From Chamaea fasciata (lineage: Eukaryota > Chordata > Aves > Passeriformes > Sylviidae), in NCBI GenBank assembly GCA_029207755.1, contig JARCOQ010000002.1, positions 11,981,156 to 12,045,155 of the forward strand: a stretch of 64,000 nt of DNA, written 5' to 3'. Under the pieces are notes generated by a model. That model worked only from the letters and a program-made list of their open reading frames with translations, had not been told where the DNA came from and searched no databases. This document shows positions 13,622 to 27,115 of the stretch, piece by piece; the first letter of the stretch is position 1; each line of letters opens with the position of its first letter. Both the position numbers and the translations under genes were made by a program.

Positions 13622-13687
13622 GTGGTGATTGGGAAAAGGTTGAATTCTATCTTGGATGTCTTTCCCAACTTAAATGATTATGTTATC
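13622..13687 (+). mobile_element. CR1 LINE 3' tail, right part after the LTR
   Basis: This is the continuation of the CR1 copy at 12458-13010. It reads gtggtgattgggaaaaggtt then tgaattctatcttggatgtc and tttcccaacttaaatgatta, matching the CR1 3' end in sequence order. The first four bases, gtgg, duplicate 13007-13010 because of the LTR insertion. The usual terminal short repeat is degraded (aaatgattatgttatc). Confidence 0.85.
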
Positions 13688-15820
13688 ACGTGTGGCACTA
13701 GTCTGACCTGCAGAAGTGCCAGCTTTCCAAGTCAGACTTCCAATCTAGACACTTTACAAATACCTAAAGCTGTGTCCTTACTGGTCTATTTGACAAAATT
13801 AGAGCAAGTCTCCTATGACTGCTGAGATAATGAATTTACCCAAAAATCTTAAAAAAAAAAAAAAAATAACATCAGGTCAGAACCATTTATACCTAGCTTA
13901 TTTCTGAACAAAAGGAACACATTTTGAGTCTACCATGACTGTCCCTCTGTCCTTGCATTTCTATGCCCTTACCTGGTTCACTTGATAATTCTAATACAGT
14001 GAAACCTGTAGTCTTTTCAGACTGATTCCTGCTCCCCTTTCAGCAGAAATGGTAATGTGTCCAGGCCCCACGAAGCTGCTATTAAGGACATACCTTAAAA
14101 ACAAGTCATACCATAGAGTGGGGTTAGAGAGAAAAGTGAATTTTAAAGAAACCATTATGCCTGTACCTGACAAACCAAACAAAACAAAAACAAAAAACCC
14201 AAAACCAAAACCAAACCAAAACAAACAAACAAAAAAACCCCCAAATCCCCCAAAACTAACTTTTGTACTCTCAGTTCACATTTTCTAAAGTTTTAAAAGT
14301 GGGCCACCTTGAAGACTGCTCACTTAATATGACTCACTGTTAAATTTGGAGTAATTATTTTTAAAATGTACAAACCATGAAATCAGTTCAAGATGTCTTA
14401 GGAAGTCTAAATTCCCTTACTAGACAAATGATATTGCAAATATCTGTCTAAATCTCAGGCAAATTTAAAAAAAAGTTTTAAGCTTTAAAAAGTTTATACC
14501 AGCAGAAGGTCCAAAGTCAGTTATTTTATTCTATTTTCAATTTGTGGGAAAAGAAAAAAGAAAAAAAAAAAAGAAAAAAAAGGAAAAGGAAAAAAGAGGG
14601 ACAAGAGGGACAAGAAAGTAGCCACAGTCTTATTGAAAGCAGTAAACATCAGACTGTTCATAGACCCCTGTCAGCTCTTTACAACTTTTGAGTGGGATGA
14701 CCGAGCTTATTATACTCATGTGTCAGTGCCCAACATGCCAATTGTAAAAATTTTAATGAATCACTGACTGTCGTGGGTTTTGTAAAGAACGTGTTATTCT
14801 AGGAATAGTGAACACTTGTGAGTGAGACTTGACCAAGGACAGAGAAAAAGTGTCTAGACAACCTCTGTTATTAAACATTATTATTCAATAGTACTTCAAG
14901 GCCAGAAAACAGCATGAACTCCTCTATGTCATGTATTATAAATAACAAACTTTCTGAAAAGAAAAAAAATCTATCTAAAAGACTAAAGAAAAAAACCTGT
15001 ACAGTTTTTTTTTTGGTATGCAAAGGCTAAGGGGAAAAAAAAAAACCCCAACAAAACAACCCAGTAACAACTCCAGAAAACCTTTAAGAACCCCTGTTAC
15101 TATTTAAAATGGAGTTCTGTAGCAGTTCTCTGAAAAGCATTACCATATTTTGAAATGCATTAAGTAGTGCTGTGTGTTGCTCTCCTCTTTTCCTATGACA
15201 ATAGCTGAAAAAGCTCAGATCAGCTCAGTCACAAGATACCACAGATTTAATGCAAGTAAACACCACTCACTCCAGCCCTACAGCTGCCTAGTGAATTTAT
15301 TATTCCTCATATTTTATCATGGGGAACTCAGCCCCTGAAAACTGTTTGTGAAGATCTTAAGACACACTTAAGGAGCAGTGAACAAAGGTCACCTAGAACT
15401 AGTTCCACTGATGTTGCAGCTATAAACACTGATGAAAACCCCTATAAAATTTCCTCCAGCAAGCCAGGAATGAACTCCAGATCAAAGAAGGACAAAACCC
15501 CACCTCCTAACATAAATCAACTCTACAACTTTGGCCATGTGGGAATAAAAGGTGGGGTGGGGTATGTACTGGGGTGGGAAGTGTGTCATCAATGAAAGAA
15601 CAGGAATTGTTGTGGTCAAAGAAAGGAAAATTGAGATTTGTTTCTTGAGTATCATCCCTTAGTGTTGAGACAATATATCTCCTTAGCTAGATGAGTCTCC
15701 TTTCTCTATTTTGAAACATTAACTACCATCTTACATGAACTATGCATCACTAAATTACTCAAAAATGGAGTAGGTGCCAGAACCCACCAAACCCAAGCCA
15801 CTGGAATAAACCCTTGAGAG

Positions 15821-15848
15821 AAAAAAAAAAAAAAAAAAAAAAAAAAAA
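15821..15848. repeat. Poly-A tract (A28)
   Basis: An uninterrupted run of 28 A with no recognisable retroposed sequence immediately upstream. It is probably a simple repeat. Confidence 0.9.
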
Positions 15849-17155
15849 GGTTTGCTTTGAATTGCTTGAGAAGAAAGAAATCCCATGCAGTGAGAAAACT
15901 TTGCATCATATGACTGCTATCACCAATCTCAGAAATATCTGCTGAACGATCATATAGAAAGAAAGGGATATATTTAAGAAAAGATACAATTTCAGTCCAT
16001 CAGAAAAAAACTGTCCTTGTACACTCCTGAGGAAAGGTACACAACAGATCCTGTCTCTTTCACTTGCTGGAATCTCAACTGAGCATTTCTTGACAGTGCT
16101 TATCATTGTCCTGGTAGGCACTGGCAAAGAGATACATTTGCTGAAGAAGAGAGATCAGAGTGGGAATGAAATATTTTCTTGAAGAGGACAGGACAAAAAC
16201 AATGCAGCAAGCGTTAAAAGGCTTTTCCAAGAAGGTCAACAGGTGGTACCCTGGAACAAGAGACATGGGACAGAGGGGAAGCAGTGCACTGTGTGAGGTA
16301 CCACAAAGAAATATTTTTGTCTACTTGAAGGATTATTTCAACCGTAACAGGATGACCCTATTGGCCAACCCCTATCAGTACCCTCAAACCAAGAAAACTG
16401 TTTTCTCTCTCAAAACAAGAAAGCACTATTGTTCTGCTGAATAGCTAAGGCTATATCGTTATTTATTAATAAAGGGAACGAAAAACAAAAAGAGGAAAAA
16501 AAAAAGAGTAAAACTGATAAGGAGGTTGGGAACAATGAAAGTGCCTGAGTCTGTTCATTAAAGCACATTCTGGTGAATGATACAATGCTATTGCTGGCAA
16601 TGGGCATTCAGTCACTCACTGATCAATATGAAATAGTTGTGTCAGTGTCTTTCAATCAAACATTTAAAGGGCTTGAGGGAAAAAACCTGTCACCTTTTAG
16701 AGACAAATGGTGCTGCAATCACTATGGCAACCAAAGTCATCTGTCATGCATGACACGGAGGATTGTTACTGACTATCCCATGAAGCCTATTGCCACTGTA
16801 TTAAATCAGTTTTTGTCCTTATTTGTCAAGGAATGGCCAGACACACCAGAAGGGTGCACCTAAATGGTACAACAGAGCTTAGAATGATAACACAGAGCAA
16901 TAACTACTTGCATCAGCCCAGTGACAGGTCGTTTCCTAGTTGAAAATGTTAACAAGAAGTCAGTAATTCCACAGTAAATAATGCTACCCAGTATCATTAA
17001 CTAAGTCTATGGCAATTCAGTATATCTGACAGCAGCAAAATTTTAAATACAAGGAGTAGGAGCATTAAAGGGAGAAGGCAAAAAAAAATATATATATATA
17101 TGTATTTCTAGTCTGTTTATGGTGAAAATATTTATCACAGGCATTAATTTCTGTT

Positions 17156-17159
<4 letters not shown>

Positions 17160-17192
<33 letters not shown>
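17160..17192. repeat. Poly-A tract (A33)
   Basis: An uninterrupted run of 33 A, the longest homopolymer in the window. It is preceded by ordinary AT-rich sequence, and no tailed retroposon is recognisable on its 5' side. Confidence 0.9.
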
Positions 17193-17194
<2 letters not shown>

Positions 17195-20100
17195 CAAGAC
17201 CCAAATACTCCTTGAAATACATGGTCTGCCATCCCACACTTTGGAACAGCAAGGACAATTTCTCCTATTTTAAAATTATTTTTTACCTCCAGTGTAATGA
17301 AATGCCCTACAGAGTAAGAACAGTACCCAGGCAGGTCACGAAAGGAAGCTGTAATGAGTGTCTACTTGCAACAGAGTCCACTCAGCTTCTGACTTTTGGC
17401 AGCCTGAAGTTTTATGTATTAGAAACTATCATTACACTGAGTTATTTCCTGGAAATATGAGTTAAGAGGGAGAAATGTGTTGACTGTGGCAATGTGTTTC
17501 TTTGTATACTGAAACTTCTAACTAAAATTCTTTCCCAGTATAAATTAAACAAGTCAGAGTCATACCACAGAGAGACATGGAACATTTATTTACACAAAGT
17601 TATTTGGGTAGACACACTTGGCGCGTCAAAAATACATATCTAGTAAGGCACTGGAAGCTATCAATTTTGAGGTAGCAGTTATTACATTGCCTGGATTTCT
17701 CCAAAAGAGCCAACTGCCTGATTTTCAAGAAGATTTTTACATTTGAACTATTTGTAGTCCAAGCTGTGATATCGCAAATGTTATACAAACCACTGGTAGT
17801 TTTGAGTCATAAGAACTCCTACTAACATTTATTACACGAGGTAAACAGCATGTTAGGTGAAATAAGCTATCACTTGTAACTTTGACATGGCTCAAATCTG
17901 TTTAAGCATTCAGTGCTTGCCCAAGCATTTCCTCCTAAACAGCAAAAGCAAATCCTCTTGGCTTATATATCAAAAAAAAAAAAAAAAAAAAAAAAATTAA
18001 AACCCAGGCATCTCAGAGGCTAAATTATCACATGCTGTGGCATTAAATAAGAGACACAGGTTCCTCAAATGTTTTTCTTTAGGTCTGGGTGACTTGGAAG
18101 CACAAAAGGCCCTTCAGGCAGCACTTTCAACAGTTATCTCCCTCTCTCACCATGCCAGTATATCCTCTACCACATAAATGCTCCTTTTCCTTCCTGTAGT
18201 GGCTTAAAAACTTATCTCTGCTGAACAATGGTATAAGATTCCTTAAACCGCCTAACATCCCTCCTCATTCCCTTCCCCAAACACAAAGACAGACAAACAT
18301 TTGTTGCTATGGATTTAGAGGGCAGTGATGTAGCCGGTCATCATCTAACACAAAAACTGAGTGTAAAGTTTGGGGTCTGAAGTAAAGAGTAAAAAAATGC
18401 AAGTGCTTAATGCAGCTGACACTGCAGAGGTTTTAGAGGTGGAGAGAGACAAGGCAGTACAAGATCAGTATCCAGTGCCAATAACTGAGACAATAAAGAA
18501 CACTTTGTTACTACTCCAATTTTAATCAAATTTTCAGTTACTATGTCAAAAATGTCCTTATTTTTTGTGACATTTGTTTAATGTGAAAATATCACATTTC
18601 CTCCATAGTTGCCTCCAAAAGTAACCAATCTGCTTTCCTAATGTTTCAAAATGAAATTATGGATTTTGAACTATTTCTTAAGAATAACTAATTTCATTTT
18701 CATAACATTTAATAGCCCCATTGTCACTAGCCAAGAGGATTGTCATTTGTGAATGTCTTCACTCAGAGACATGGAGTCCAGCCTATTCCTAGGCTACTCT
18801 TTTCCTTAGGTCTTAACAGAGTTTATTTGTGTACCTTGGGGAAATATTAGTTTATAAGCTTAGAAATTATATAACATCTTAAAAAAATCCTTTCAGCTTC
18901 ATAAGAAGTCTGCTTTATAAAACAAAATACAGAGCTGTAAAATCTGAGTGGTTTTTTCCTCATTCATTATAATAGAAAAAGAGCTTCAAATCACACTTGG
19001 TCTAAGATAAAACAAGCCTTTGCATACTACAGGTATTTTAGGACTGACATTTAAAAGAAGCCTACTGATACTGGCACTTTCCTTCTTTGCTTTCACATCA
19101 GAAAAAAGAATAAGTTAGGAAATGATGGCCAGCATCAATTCCTAACTAAGATCCCATCACAAAGGGAACCTCAGTCTTTTCAATAACAACCAAGGTGTCT
19201 GACACCTCATGAAACAAGATTTTTTACCTTTTATTCCACTATTTACTTTTTAGTGATACTGACTAAGGAAAAGAAATCAGCAGAGACTTACTTCCATCAA
19301 ACACGGAGTAAACATCCATTCTGAAATTCTCCTTCCTGCAAATACTGGAGGACAGGGTCAATATTAACCACCACATCTCACAGTAAAACATAGCTCTAAT
19401 CCAAAATTCTTTCACATACAGATAAACCAAAACTAGGATAAACAACAGCTAAAAATTTAGGGGTTTGTACATGGAAGGATAACCTCAAAGTCGCACAGAG
19501 TTGGGCATAACCCATACCTGCGTATTCCTCACACTTAGGTCCCTCTCCAGTTACACTATAAGCCAAAACAGAAAACAGGCACAAGCTTATCTACCTCCTA
19601 AGGCAAAGCCTTATTAGCACACCAGGACTACTTAACCCTCCATTCCTCTGCTCAGGGAGTTACTCTTAGCTGCAGTTAATTCAGGGTAGGCTAATGCGCA
19701 AAATATGCCAAAGCTGTCAGTGTGAATCAATTAACATCTGCCTCTGGATCTGCAGCACCTGCTAGCAGGCTGGATTAGTGGAGAAAGCCAGTTCTGCTGT
19801 CCCAGGGTACTCAGAAGTGTCAGGGCACATTAGAGTTTTAAAGCCACTTTCAGCTGTAGGTGCAGGTGGGGAAGTGGGTTGTGTATCCCCTCTTGGCAAG
19901 TGTCTGGGAATGTGCATTGCTTTTTGTAATAAAGTATCATGCCAAAAGGAAAAGGGAGCTCATTAATGTGCTTCTCTTTTCATCTAGGAGCAGGATAACA
20001 GGCACTACTGCTCTCACCTCTCTGTCAATAAAATTTTAGATGCTCAGTGCAAGCTTTACAAAGCCAGTCAGAGGAGGTGGAAATCCGCTGGTTTTTCGGA

Positions 20101-21004
20101 TCTATATATGTTAGCACAAGTGCTAAAAGTACGTGAGATTCTGCTCAGCTATTGATTATTCTGCAAGCCAATGTCGTAAAGCACTGTTTCGCCAGACTTG
20201 TTATCATTTGGAGCAGGCTGAAATGGGTATGTGCACAATAGAATTAGCATAACAGGCCTGCCGCAGGTTGTGATGAAGATCAAGAGATCTGTAAGGTGAC
20301 CCTGGGCAAGTAGAGGACACCACATTATTTCTTTCTAAGCTTCTTACATCTTCTATCTGATAAGTACAGACCCATATAATGTGAGAGATACATTTAGTAT
20401 ATTATTCAATATAATTTCCTTCCATACTAATTTACTCTTTAACAATCTTGTATTTCTACAGTTTTCCCTTCTTCAAAATTTCTCTTTATTTTCAAATTTT
20501 ATTTTCCCCCATATCTTACGTCCAAGTTTCATGTGGCTGCTGTGCCCATGTGACACTACTGAGTCTAAGGTGATTCTATCAAGATTTTCTGTTACTTATC
20601 ACTGTAGTCTGATCACCTTCTGCTTTGGGCAAGTTTTATATTTCCCCACACCCCAAAACTCAGACACACACTGAAATCACATCTGATGTATTTGAAATTC
20701 TGCAACTTGACTCCAGGTGTTACTCTTCCTAAGATTGATACTGATACACAGTGAAAATGAAAATGGCTTAAAATTGCTGGGTATATTATGCAATGTAAAA
20801 TGCTCATGTTGAGGTGAATTGATTGGAAGTATAGAAAGGGGTTTTTTTTCTGATTTTTTGTGATCTTTCTTTGTTACTATCATCAGGAGTCATAAATCCT
20901 TCTCAAAAGATGCCCTCAGACAGGTATATTCCCCCAGACAAATAACAAACATCCCCATGGCAATATATATATATTTCTCTGTGTGTGCAATATGAGAGCT
21001 ATGA

Positions 21005-21431
21005 GAACAAGGAAAATTAATTCTCACTGCTTCCCATGGGCAGGCAGGTGTTCAGCCTTCTCCAGGAGAAAGGGCTCCATTACACATTATGGTGACTTTG
21101 GAAGACAAACACCATCCCTTCAAATGTCCCCCTTTCCTTCTTCATCTCACTTTATATGTTGAGCTTGATGACATATGTTACGGAATATTCCTTTGGTCAG
21201 CTGGGGTCACCTATCCTGGCTGTGCCCCCTTCCAATTCCCTGTGAACCCTCAGGCCACTCTCTGGTGGCAGAAAAGGCCTTGATTCTCTGATCAAAGCTC
21301 AGTAATAATGAAAGGATCCCAAGATCCCTGTGTTATCATCACTGTTTTCAACACAAATCCAAAACCACAGCCCCATTCAAGTTACCATGAGGAAAACAAA
21401 CTCCACTACAGTGGACTCCAAAATCAGAACA
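21005..21431 (+). repeat. LTR-like bird repeat, copy 2
   Basis: Second copy of the repeat at 1-436, same strand. It shares cttcccatgggcaggcaggt, ggtgactttggaagacaaac, a tttatatgttgagc TATA-like box, tatcctggctgtgcccc, tttcaacacaaatccaaaac and ccccattcaagttaccatga. The right end, atcagaaca, again ends in CA. The order of a TATA-like box in the middle followed by an R/U5-like part fits a plus-strand LTR. The copy has diverged from copy 1 by many substitutions and small indels. The 64-codon open frame inside it is not a gene. Confidence 0.65.
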
Positions 21432-24400
21432 TCCTCATAAGGATCTGAAGGATATCTTTGGATCCAAGCATTTCACCTGGAAAATGTTACTGGTAGCAGA
21501 AACACATTTTTTTTTCTAATTTTAAAAATTCTTTCTTCACCACTGATCATAAGTGCTGGCAATAGTAGAGCTCAATGAGTCAGTGTTAAGGGCCAAGTCC
21601 TACAATCACTGTTGCTCTTTCTCCACACAGAGGAGAGGTTTTACTGCAGTGGAACACACAGCATCCCCTCTGTGAGCAGCAAGGCTGTTAGATTTTGTGG
21701 CTGTATTAGGCTAGTCTTTCTCAGCATCAAAATCATCTGAGGTCAAGAGGGCAGAAAAGGACCTATTAGCAAGATCATTGTGGCTTCTTGTTTCTCTGCT
21801 GTGTAGGAGCAATTTTTTTGTGTATCTAAGTTTTCCTTGTTACTGTGGGGTTTGCTGCCCTCCCTCCTCACAGGCATTGCAGCCCCTGATACAACCCTTG
21901 ATTGCTCAGACAAAGAATCCACTCTTTGGCAGCAAATGCTTAAAGGCTTTGATATCAAGCAAGCCAAGAAAATTAATGCCTAACTGAATCAATCGCTCAG
22001 CTGCAGAATGGAAAGCAGACTAGATTAGAATGGAAAATAAGAGTAGAGGTGACTTTAGAGCCATGACTGCCCCCTCCCCCTGCCCCTTTTTTTTGTCAGT
22101 GGGAAAACTATAATTTCCTTTTATGTTATCCAATGGCAAAACATGATTTATGACCATTCTTTAAAGTGTATTTATAGATGTGCTCATGAAAGATGCCACA
22201 CTGACAGCTTGCTAGGCTCTGCTTTTCTATTAAAATACATTTAGAGAGTGGCAACGACGTGACTCGTTTTTTCTTTTTTTTTTTTTTTTTTCTTTTTTTT
22301 TTTTTTGCCTGCTTCCCCATTCTGCTCTAATATCTGTTCAGTGTTGTACAATTTCCCTTCATTCCAGGATAAAGATATACTTAATAAGAGTCAAAAGATT
22401 TTCAGGAAGACACTACCCTAATAATCCTGATGCAGTTGAAAGTTTTCTCTGTAAACGTGTTCATATTTTATTTTACAGCCAAAACAAGATGGAGACAATG
22501 GTCTTTCATTGCAGAAAACTGCAAGAATATCTGCAGTGCAGGGTGAGATATTTAAATTCTGCAGCATTTACCACTGTTACTGGAATAGCAGTTTCTGTGT
22601 TCCAAATATTACTAATAGCCAGTATATTCAATTTTCACTGCTTAAAAATAGGAATCTGAATTCATATATTAACTACAAATGTGTGCTGAAACCTGTAGAG
22701 GTTTTGCCCTCAGTCTTAAGATGAAACAAAACTTCTTTCCCTTATTTTGTTATTCTGGGAGTAAATTTTCTCATGGTACATAAGTACTTAGAAGAAACAA
22801 AGGAAATGACTGTAAATTACTCGAGCAATTAGAACAAGTATGTGTTTTTAAACAAGTGTTTACCTCTTGTAGCTGTGTGATTTCACAGCTCTGTGATATC
22901 TCTATTTGTGAACTTGGTAGTGTGTTTGTTCCTTGATATCAAAGGAAGAAACTACATTGCATAATGTTGAAGCTATGGGCACTAAAATATTTATGCTCTT
23001 CCAATCACAGAAAATTATAGTATTTTCCTTTCTTTAAGCTACTTTTTGAAATGGTAGGAATGAACCAGACAGCCTGATTTGATATTGCTATACCCCTGGC
23101 AAAAGTATGAAAACTTGTGAAAATACATAACAGTAAAATCAGATGGGTTTAGAGAAGAGGAGATTTAGAACTCACAGATTTAGAACTTATTTAAATGGGT
23201 TTCAAGCTAAAATCCTACAAGTTTCAGATACTATAACTACCTCTCAAAGTAGGGACAATAGGATGCTATTTGTGCTACTTGGCTTCAGTCGTGTGAAATG
23301 CATAGTAAGTGGCACAGTTTTAAGAATGAATTCATGTTGGGAATAGTATAAATAATGAACAATGATATGAATGCCATGAATATCAATGGCAATATCAATA
23401 TCATGAATTCAAATTTCTGCATGGGAAGATTGTGGACAGGAAAAAACAGAAATATCCTACAGAATCTGTATGTTCTTCACCCAGTTTCCCCCAGCTGTGA
23501 TCTATTCCCTGTTTTCTTTTCTCTGCAAAAGAACACAACAAAATGGGATGGAATTAACATGATATAGGAGAAAAATGTACAAACTGATATTTAGAAGAAA
23601 TTAAAGAAGAATAAGAACTGAACCTATAGATATCACAATAAGATGCCATATTTCCTGTGCTGTATATAAAATACACATTTAACAGTCCTCTGTTTTGTTC
23701 TGTGAATAACAGCCTGTCCCCAAAACCCCGAATTCATAAATACACAGAGACATCACTTCAGATGCCCACGGTGCAAGTTGTTGCAGAGTTCTGAGGAACT
23801 ACCACTGGCAGAGCACACAATGAGGTACTCCCACAGATTCGTCGCACAGATGCTTCTATATGAGCAGAAGGGGTAGTTAAGCTGTGCCTGAAGGAACTTG
23901 GCTCAGATTAAACAACATGTGGGTATAATAGCTGTTAAATGCAACTGTTTCCAGAGTTTTTATATATTATAATATACTGAACACATTTGTGAAATATTCC
24001 ATATCGAAAGTGATATACTCAATGAAAGTTCTGGAGTGGCTTAAAGTCACAGGTAATCAATCTAGAAAGACACTGAGAGCAATTTTATAAAATTTTAATT
24101 ATTGCAGATGGATTAAAGTCTAAGATATTTATGTACCTAGCTGACTTTTAATATTAATGATTATACTTAACAAGAAGGATATCTTTGCAGCATTTGCAAG
24201 GAATGAAAAAAAGTAGGTTTATCTCCCAGTTTCCTCATAAAAGATGGTTGCCATTTTGTCTCTAAGGAATAAAATGTCAGCAACCCATTAAGGTAATTAT
24301 GTAGGAGCTATTTGGAAAATAATTCTGATACATTTGTTACTTCTTGAATACAAACTTAAAAAGTACAGCAAGCATGAATTAGTGCAGTGATAAAAGGTCA

Positions 24401-26955
24401 TATACATATCACTGAAGCTCCCATGCAATAAAACCTGTTCATCTGTTGAACATTGATTCTGGTCCTAATTCATTACTAAGGGTTAATTCAACAGAACTGA
24501 GCTCAGTGACCCTTCAATATCACTGTTTATTTTAAGAGGGTTAAGGTTAAGAGGTCAGAACCTTTTGGTGTTTGCATATGATCTGAGCTCGAAGGGAATG
24601 AGGTCCATCTGATTAACTGTATATAAAAATAAGACCTGTAGTAAGATTTGTGATAGGGATCTCAGCATATCCAAAATGTATAGCCTGACACTGTTTGCAT
24701 GGCACTAGCCATGCTCTCTTGGGGATATCACTGCAGATGACAGTTTGGTGGAGGAATGTAGAAATTCTTGTGGGTGGTCTGGCTTTTGATTGTCACCCAA
24801 AAGACCATGCAAAAGTGGGACACAGTTGACACATTTGCATCTGCCAAGCCCAAATGTTCTTGATAACCATGAGTTACAACTGGCTTCCACTTGTAGCTTG
24901 TCCTGCTAAGGATAAAAGACTTATAGTGCTTTAGATTCAGGGAAAGAATCAGCTGGAATACTCTGTGCTGCTCTGGGTTTAACAGAAAAAATTGTGGCCA
25001 GATATGATATGCTGCAGCCTGTGGAAGCAATTATGTGCTACTAACATTTCAGTGGTTTTGGTCATTACGGTTAATCTTTTAGTCCATCTGCAATATGTTA
25101 TAAAAATATGGACAACAAAGTGACCTAACCAAAAAAGTCCATTATTGTACAATGTTTCCCTGCAATACCACCTGAAATTAAATGCCCCACAAGAAGCCAT
25201 AAGGGCAAAAGTAATGTCAAAAAGTGCTGAAAGAAACGTGCAGTATGATTGCTATCAGGACTTCACTGGAGCTGTCTTTTCTGATTATGGATTCAGGTAG
25301 CTATCTTGGTAAATTCACAGATAATTCCTGGTTTTGTTAGGATTCATTCATTGTCGAGACAAAAAATAAGCACACCTTGCTTAGACAACACCTTTTTGGT
25401 ACTTCAAATAGATTGTATTTCAAATATAGACTAAAAAATATTCACCCTGTGTTTTGTCAGAGCTTAGTTATTGAAAATTCAGTGGGACTTATCCTTTCCT
25501 GAGGACCCTAACAAATGTTGTTATAATGTTTCAATGTCTAAAGCAACATAATTTAGTAAACTCCATTTACATGACAGTAAAATTGTTAGGACCTTTCAAA
25601 AACTTTCTCTTTTATTTTGCTCTCAATAGAGAAGATTTCTGCTGCAAAAGAGGGCCTGGCTCACATCATGCAAAGGATAACTCTGGCTTTCAGCCATCAG
25701 TCTCTCCTACACTGTCACATGGCCACAAGGCCTAACAAACACTGTAACTATCCAACTAATGACACTGCTGAAAAAGTCTGCAGTCCAATTCTGTCCCGTA
25801 TATAAGCTTTCCAGAAAATCTTATATAATTAAACTGGCTGAACAAGTAAAAAAAAAAATTCCCTGGACTTCCATGATTGCATTTTATCCAACTTCATTAT
25901 GACTTTTATCATGATGCACCTGTGTTCAAATTTGCAATTAACAGCAAAATGAAAAGGATTGCAAACACAGGCAAAGAAAAGGAGTGTTAAAAATAACCTG
26001 GGAAAATAAGATGCAGATAGACCATGTTCAATGAAAATGGAGTCAGTACATTTGTTGCTGTTCTATTAAAATATAATCAAGTAGCTCAAATATCTGTGTG
26101 AAATTAAACTTTTATTGAATCAGTTCCCACTTCAGGGTCCTAATGCCACTGTCTGTAAGAGAATGAAGCACTGTATCTGCTTAAATAACCTCTGGAAGAA
26201 GGAGGCCCTAAAGGAAAGCAGGCATGAATGGACAAAAAATTGTCCACAATATGAAAGAACTTGAGAATTACTTCGATGAATAATTACTTGGAACAGTGTA
26301 ACAACCATAACACATTAGTTTGTCAAGGCTTGTTTTGTGGATGTTTCTTGGTTAGGAGGGCATACTTATCTCTGAATAGAATTCCTTGAGTTTCAGAAGG
26401 CTGCACTAGGATTATCCTTGTCACTATTCTGCAGTATTGATCAATAGTCAATACTACGCAATGGAGATGACAAAAATGCTCAGGATTATTATTCAAAACA
26501 CATTTTTTATTGTAAATGTTACCCCAAAGTGGAAAGATAATATGATCAGAAAGGACATGGTGCAGGATAGCAAAAATTTCCTTAGTATTTTCTGGAGAAG
26601 AAGATAAAATTATCATATTATGGCAACTCCTAAATCCCAGTCTCTTGGCAAGTCATATACAGTCTTCACACAACACTGTGAATTCTACTCTGGTAACTCA
26701 CTTTTATTTTCAGATTGTTCAGTGATTTCTAACTGTCTCTGTAGAGTATTGATCATGTATCAAAAATAAAAGGAAAGTGATTTTACCTCTTTTGACTGCA
26801 CTTCACTCCATAACTCCAAGAGAAAGACCTGGGGATCCCATGAAAGAAGCGCTTCAATCCTTGCTGAGAACACCTAAGATGTTGTTACAGACTCCTGCCA
26901 AAGTGGTTGCTTCTGTTAATGGAATACCTCTCACTGTCCCATATTCACAAGTACT

Positions 26956-27115
26956 TTGGGGATTTTTTTGGTTGGTTCATTGGTTTTTTGTTTCAGTTTG
27001 GGCTTTGTTTGGTTTGTTTTTTGGAGGTTTTTTTTTTTTTGCGGGGTTGTTTCTTTTGGGATTTTTGTGGTTTTTTTTCACTGTTTGTTTGGCTTGGTTT
27101 GGTTTGATTTTTTGT
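26956..27115. repeat. G/T-rich low-complexity tract
   Basis: The plus strand is almost free of A and C over about 160 bases (runs of T interrupted by GG and G). The open frames on both strands here (149 codons plus, 67 minus) encode only F/W/L/G or K/N/P low-complexity protein. They are composition artefacts. Confidence 0.75.

Larger units (their letters stand above)
13688..21004. other. Unique AT-rich non-coding sequence
   Basis: No gene identified. Low-complexity tracts: A/C-rich 14163-14255, an almost pure purine tract at 14548-14618, A28 at 15821-15848, A33 at 17160-17192 and A25 at 17972-17996. Two longer blocks, about 16565-17000 and 19640-20300, are mixed-composition, free of repeats and rich in ATTA/TAAT-type motifs. 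They are the best places in this interval to look for conserved non-coding elements. The open frames here, such as 16573-16863, have no domain I recognise. Confidence 0.5.

Noticed and set aside
1..21431. The two LTR-like copies as the ends of one provirus
   Set aside because: The 20.6 kb between them is far too long and contains no gag, pol or env remnants.
24700..25210. Overlapping minus-strand frames as a small gene
   Set aside because: Three short frames in different phases with no domain, no splice logic and no conserved texture.
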